From positions 20,957 to 30,259 of the forward strand of contig NVUO01000011.1 of assembly GCA_002733155.1 (NCBI GenBank): a stretch of DNA of 9,303 nt, written 5' to 3'. The position numbers and the translations under genes were made by a program. Of this stretch, positions 6,880 through 9,303 are shown piece after piece; positions within the stretch are counted from its first letter, which is position 1; each line of letters starts with the position of its first letter. This DNA is from Sulfurimonas sp. GTDB lineage: Bacteria; Campylobacterota; Campylobacteria; Campylobacterales; Sulfurimonadaceae. The notes under the pieces are model-generated. The model ran no database searches and was not told where the DNA came from. It saw nothing but the letters and a program-made list of their open reading frames with translations.

Positions 6880-8670
6880 TTAACCTATAACTGCTAAGAC
6901 TTGTCCTTCGACAACCTTATCATTTGTGTTAACATTAATAGATTGAACTACACCGTCACATGGAGCAAGCACATCAATTTCCATTTTCATAGATTCTAAA
7001 ATCATAATTACACCATCTTTAGAAATACTATCGCCTGGATTAGCTACTATTTTCCAGACATTACCTGGAAGTAATGCTTTTACATCTTCACCCTCACCTG
7101 TTGGTGCTGAAGATGGAGTTGAAGCAGGTTCACCGTCTACAGCTACTACTTGAATATCTGCATTACCTTCTGCAACTTGAACACTAAACTTTTGACCATC
7201 TACTACTACTGTATAATTTCCATTACCCATATTTTCACTTCCTTCACAATCTTTTTTCATTTCTGATATTTTACGAACATTAAGTTCACCTTCACCTTTT
7301 AAAAATGCTATACCTTTGTCTTGACAAGATGCTACTATGAAAATATTTTCTTCAGTAATCTCTAAATCTTCTTTTTTAAGTTCATTAATAGCATGTTGAA
7401 GAGATTTTGTCTCATCAGCATCAGCTAAATCTAAAGCCTTTTCAGTTGTAGGTTCTAATTTTAATTTTTCAGATGCAATTTTTATAATCTCTGGGTCTGG
7501 AGCTACTGGAGTCTTACCAAAGTATCCAAGTACCATTTTCCCGTATCCAGGGGCTATTGCATTCCAAGGACCTTGCATTACATTGTTAAGTGCTTGTTGA
7601 AAATAAAATTGAGATACTGGTGTTACAGATGTACCATAACCACCTTTTTCTACTACCTCTTGCATAGCTGCAATTACTTCTGGAAATTTATCTAAGATAT
7701 CGTTATCACGCATCATTTGAGTATTTGCAGTTAAAGCACCACCTGGCATTGGTGAGAATGGAATAAGAGGTGACACCATTGTAGCCTCAGGTGGTATAAA
7801 ATAATCAGCTAAACAGTTTTGTAATTCTTTCTCATATGTAAGTATTTTACCAATTTCTAAACCACCAAGGTCATAATGCATACCCTTAGTAGCGTGAAGC
7901 ATAGTTAAAATATCAGGTTGGCTTGTTCCACCAGATACTGGAGCTGCAGCCATATCTATACCATCAATACCAGCTTCTAAAGCTGCCATATATGCAGATA
8001 CAGATACACCAGCAGTCTCATGCGTATGTAGACGTAGATGTGTACCCTCAGGTACTAGACCACGAGCCATTTTAATAGTATCAAATACTTTTTGAGGATT
8101 TGAAGTACCAGATGCATCTTTAAAACAGATAGAACTATAAGGAATTCCACTATCTAAAATATCTCTAAGAGTTTTTTCATAAAAATCAATACCATGGGCA
8201 CCATGACATCCTGGAGGTAAGTCCATCATTGTAACTACTACTTCATGTTTAAGACCGTGGTGATGAATTCTTTCACCTGAATACTTAAGATTTTCAACAT
8301 CATTTAGTGCATCAAAATTACGAATAGTAGTAGTCCCATGTTTTTTAAACATTTTTGCATGTAAGTCAATTAACTCTTTAGAACCAGTATCTAGCATTAC
8401 TGTATTTACACCACGAGCTAGTGTTTGTAAGTTTGCATCTGGTCCAACTATTTCACGAAATCTATCCATCATTTTAAATGCATCTTCACGAAGATAGAAG
8501 TATAAAGATTGAAATCTTGCCCCACCAGCAAATTCGAAGTGATTAATTCCTGCTGTTTTTGCCGCCTCTACTGCTGGAAAAAAATCATCCATCAATACAC
8601 GACCACCAAAAACCGACTGAAAGCCATCTCTAAAAGTTGTATCCATTACATCTATAAATTTTTTAGCCAT
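6880..8670 (-). CDS. oadA: Oxaloacetate decarboxylase alpha subunit / PycB-like biotin carboxyltransferase
   Basis: This 596-residue cytoplasmic enzyme has normal length for OadA or PycB. Residues 5-270 form an HMGL-like TIM barrel: DTTFRDGFQS at 10-19 (variant of DTTLRDGHQS; Asp10 is a metal ligand), GGARFQ at 49-54, CFKDASG at 182-188 with Lys184 the probable carboxylated lysine, and LHTHETAG at 214-221 with metal ligands His215 and His217. Residues 285-460 form the conserved carboxyltransferase domain (PFSPMPGGALTANT, GYGTSVTPVSQF, GYGKMVLGYFGKTP). After YTVVVDGQKF and a short Pro/Ser/Ala linker (about 514-526), residues 530-596 form a biotinyl domain with ESMKMEI. Lys562 is the biotin site, 34 residues from the C-terminus. 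It moves CO2 from oxaloacetate to biotin, giving pyruvate. AAGGA overlapping the oadG stop precedes the ATG. A similar protein is PycB of two-subunit pyruvate carboxylase. Linkage to oadG and oadB favours the decarboxylase role, but dual use cannot be excluded. Confidence 0.93.
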   Translation of the reverse strand: MAKKFIDVMDTTFRDGFQSVFGGRVLMDDFFPAVEAAKTAGINHFEFAGGARFQSLYFYLREDAFKMMDRFREIVGPDANLQTLARGVNTVMLDTGSKELIDLHAKMFKKHGTTTIRNFDALNDVENLKYSGERIHHHGLKHEVVVTMMDLPPGCHGAHGIDFYEKTLRDILDSGIPYSSICFKDASGTSNPQKVFDTIKMARGLVPEGTHLRLHTHETAGVSVSAYMAALEAGIDGIDMAAAPVSGGTSQPDILTMLHATKGMHYDLGGLEIGKILTYEKELQNCLADYFIPPEATMVSPLIPFSPMPGGALTANTQMMRDNDILDKFPEVIAAMQEVVEKGGYGTSVTPVSQFYFQQALNNVMQGPWNAIAPGYGKMVLGYFGKTPVAPDPEIIKIASEKLKLEPTTEKALDLADADETKSLQHAINELKKEDLEITEENIFIVASCQDKGIAFLKGEGELNVRKISEMKKDCEGSENMGNGNYTVVVDGQKFSVQVAEGNADIQVVAVDGEPASTPSSAPTGEGEDVKALLPGNVWKIVANPGDSISKDGVIMILESMKMEIDVLAPCDGVVQSINVNTNDKVVEGQVLAVIG

Positions 8671-8678
8671 ATTATTCC

Positions 8679-8912
8679 TTAACCTTCTATATGATGTTTA
8701 ATCGCAGCTGTAATTGCCGCAACAACCTTTTTATTATCTTTTTGAGCATTTGCCTTTGGAGCACTTATACTTGGCTGCACTTCTGGGAAAAATTTATTTA
8801 ATATTTTTGACATTATGTTCATCATTAATATTAATACGATTAAGAACGCAAATACAGTACCCATTCCTAAACCCATAAATTTAAAACCTTCTAAAATGAG
8901 GTTAGTCTCCAT
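8679..8912 (-). CDS. oadG: Oxaloacetate decarboxylase gamma subunit (OadG)
   Basis: From the preferred start the protein has 77 residues, typical of OadG. There is one membrane helix (about 12-34, FMGLGMGTVFAFLIVLILMM), a charged and Pro-rich hinge (FFPEVQPSISAPK, 41-53) and a soluble C-terminal tail (VVAAITAAIKHHIEG), similar to the VAAI-type ending of OadG. In studied pumps the gamma subunit anchors OadA to OadB, and its C-terminal tail binds the alpha subunit and Zn. The two His here (73-74) could serve, which is inference. An in-frame ATG at 8945 would add 11 residues (MLANYINKGIF), but it coincides with a TATAAT box and lacks a ribosome binding site. AAAGG lies seven bases before the ATG at 8912. 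The gene is first in the oadG-oadA-oadB operon, and its stop is 8 bp before the oadA start. Confidence 0.88.
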   Translation of the reverse strand: METNLILEGFKFMGLGMGTVFAFLIVLILMMNIMSKILNKFFPEVQPSISAPKANAQKDNKKVVAAITAAIKHHIEG

Positions 8913-8919
8913 AAATATA

Positions 8920-8924
8920 CCTTT
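8920..8924 (-). promoter_or_regulatory. Ribosome binding site deciding the oadG start
   Basis: AAAGG on the minus strand lies seven bases before the ATG at 8912. The longer reading frame from 8945 has only T/A-rich sequence before it. This site, together with the promoter box at 8944-8954, places the start at 8912. Confidence 0.65.
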
Positions 8925-8943
8925 ATTAATATAATTTGCGAGC

Positions 8944-8954
8944 ATTATATTATA
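8944..8954 (-). promoter_or_regulatory. -10 region of the oadG-oadA-oadB promoter
   Basis: On the minus strand TATAATATAAT contains two overlapping perfect TATAAT hexamers, preceded by a T-rich stretch (CTTTTTTAAACATCTT). Transcription from here would begin near 8937, giving a leader of about 25 bases before the ATG at 8912 that includes AAAGG. No recognisable -35 is seen, in line with Campylobacterota sigma-70 promoters. Confidence 0.6.
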
Positions 8955-9024
8955 AAGATGTTTAAAAAAGTTTTGAATTTATTTTTATATTTTTAAAAGT
9001 ATCCTAATTGTTACTTTTTGATTA

Positions 9025-9030
9025 TATAAT
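9025..9030 (+). promoter_or_regulatory. Putative -10 box for the DUF3817-type gene
   Basis: A perfect TATAAT within GATTATATAATCATG is preceded by a T run (ACTTTTTGAT). It sits 26 bases before the ATG at 9057, leaving room for a short leader with AGGAG. It is divergent from the oadG promoter across a gap of about 140 bp. There is no clear -35. Confidence 0.55.
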
Positions 9031-9056
9031 CATGATAAATTTACATAGGAGACTAA

Positions 9057-9303
9057 ATGATTAACAAAAAAATACAAAATTTTTCTTTAATTAATACTAT
9101 CGAAGGTTATTCATACCTTTTTTTATTATTTGTTGCAATGCCAATGAAATATTTATTAGGTATAACTATAGCAGTAAAAATTGCTGGAATGCTGCACGGT
9201 GTTTTGTTTATAGCTTTTTGTATGTTACTTATAGTAGCATGGAATGAATCTAAGTGGCCATTTTCTAATAATATTATATTTTTTATAGCTTCTTTAATAC
9301 CAT
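9057..9303 (+). CDS. DUF3817-type small integral membrane protein, C-terminal part missing (window edge)
   Basis: The frame is open from the ATG at 9057 to the right edge (82 codons, plus one base) and was translated by hand: it begins MINKKIQNFSLINTIEGYS and continues with LFLLFVAMPMKYLLGI, KIAGMLHGVLFIAFCMLLIV and NNIIFFIASLIP. The pair of motifs EG-S-LFLLFVAMPMKY (about 16-32) and G-LHG-LF (about 43-50) is what I recognise as the DUF3817 (YdzA-like) family, small proteins of about 90-120 residues with three membrane helices and no known function. Helices lie at about 17-38, 43-63 and 72-82 onward. AGGAG six bases upstream of the ATG and a TATAAT further upstream support the start. It is divergent from the oad operon, and no functional link can be claimed. 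Confidence 0.78.
   Translation, partial: MINKKIQNFSLINTIEGYSYLFLLFVAMPMKYLLGITIAVKIAGMLHGVLFIAFCMLLIVAWNESKWPFSNNIIFFIASLIP

Noticed and set aside
1..9303. Mobile elements, CRISPR arrays, tRNA or rRNA genes, riboswitches
   Set aside because: No transposase, integrase, regularly spaced repeats, cloverleaf or conserved RNA motif was seen on reading both strands. Base composition and codon use look even across the window.

Overview
The window is a low-GC (roughly one third G+C), densely packed bacterial segment. Its gene families and style point to a Campylobacterota (epsilonproteobacterial) genome such as Sulfurimonas, Arcobacter or a relative. The evidence is a PycB-like OadA encoded together with OadB and OadG, a CheW-receiver CheV, an AT-rich code with AAGG-type ribosome binding sites, and T-rich promoters with clear TATAAT boxes but no obvious -35. 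The genus assignment is inference.

Left block (1-4426, all minus strand). Read in the direction of transcription it holds an HlyD-like periplasmic adaptor, a short molybdopterin oxidoreductase, acetylornithine aminotransferase (argD) and a TolC-family outer-membrane channel that runs off the left edge. The adaptor and oxidoreductase genes overlap by 8 bp. The TolC gene starts inside the 3' end of argD, with a 44-bp overlap. The four genes are therefore likely to be co-transcribed from a promoter near 4446-4451. The adaptor and the outer-membrane protein look like two parts of one tripartite exporter, split by two metabolic genes. No inner-membrane pump lies in the window.

Middle (4542-5492, plus strand). 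A single cheV gene is divergent from the adaptor gene and convergent with the oad operon. A 13-bp perfect stem lies between cheV and oadB. Its U-tract is on the minus-strand side, so it mainly terminates the oad operon.

Right block (5550-8912, minus strand). oadG-oadA-oadB encodes a complete sodium-pumping, biotin-dependent oxaloacetate decarboxylase (gamma, alpha, beta). Gaps between the genes are 8 and 4 bp. A clear promoter precedes oadG and the strong terminator follows oadB. OadA transfers CO2 from oxaloacetate to biotin, and OadB decarboxylates carboxybiotin while exporting Na+. Divergent from oadG, at the right edge, is the start of a small DUF3817-type membrane protein.

I see no IS elements, CRISPR arrays, tRNAs, rRNAs or phage genes. 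This looks like ordinary core chromosome. The points most worth a second look are the compact molybdoenzyme with unusual cluster spacing inside an efflux operon, and the possible dual use of OadA.
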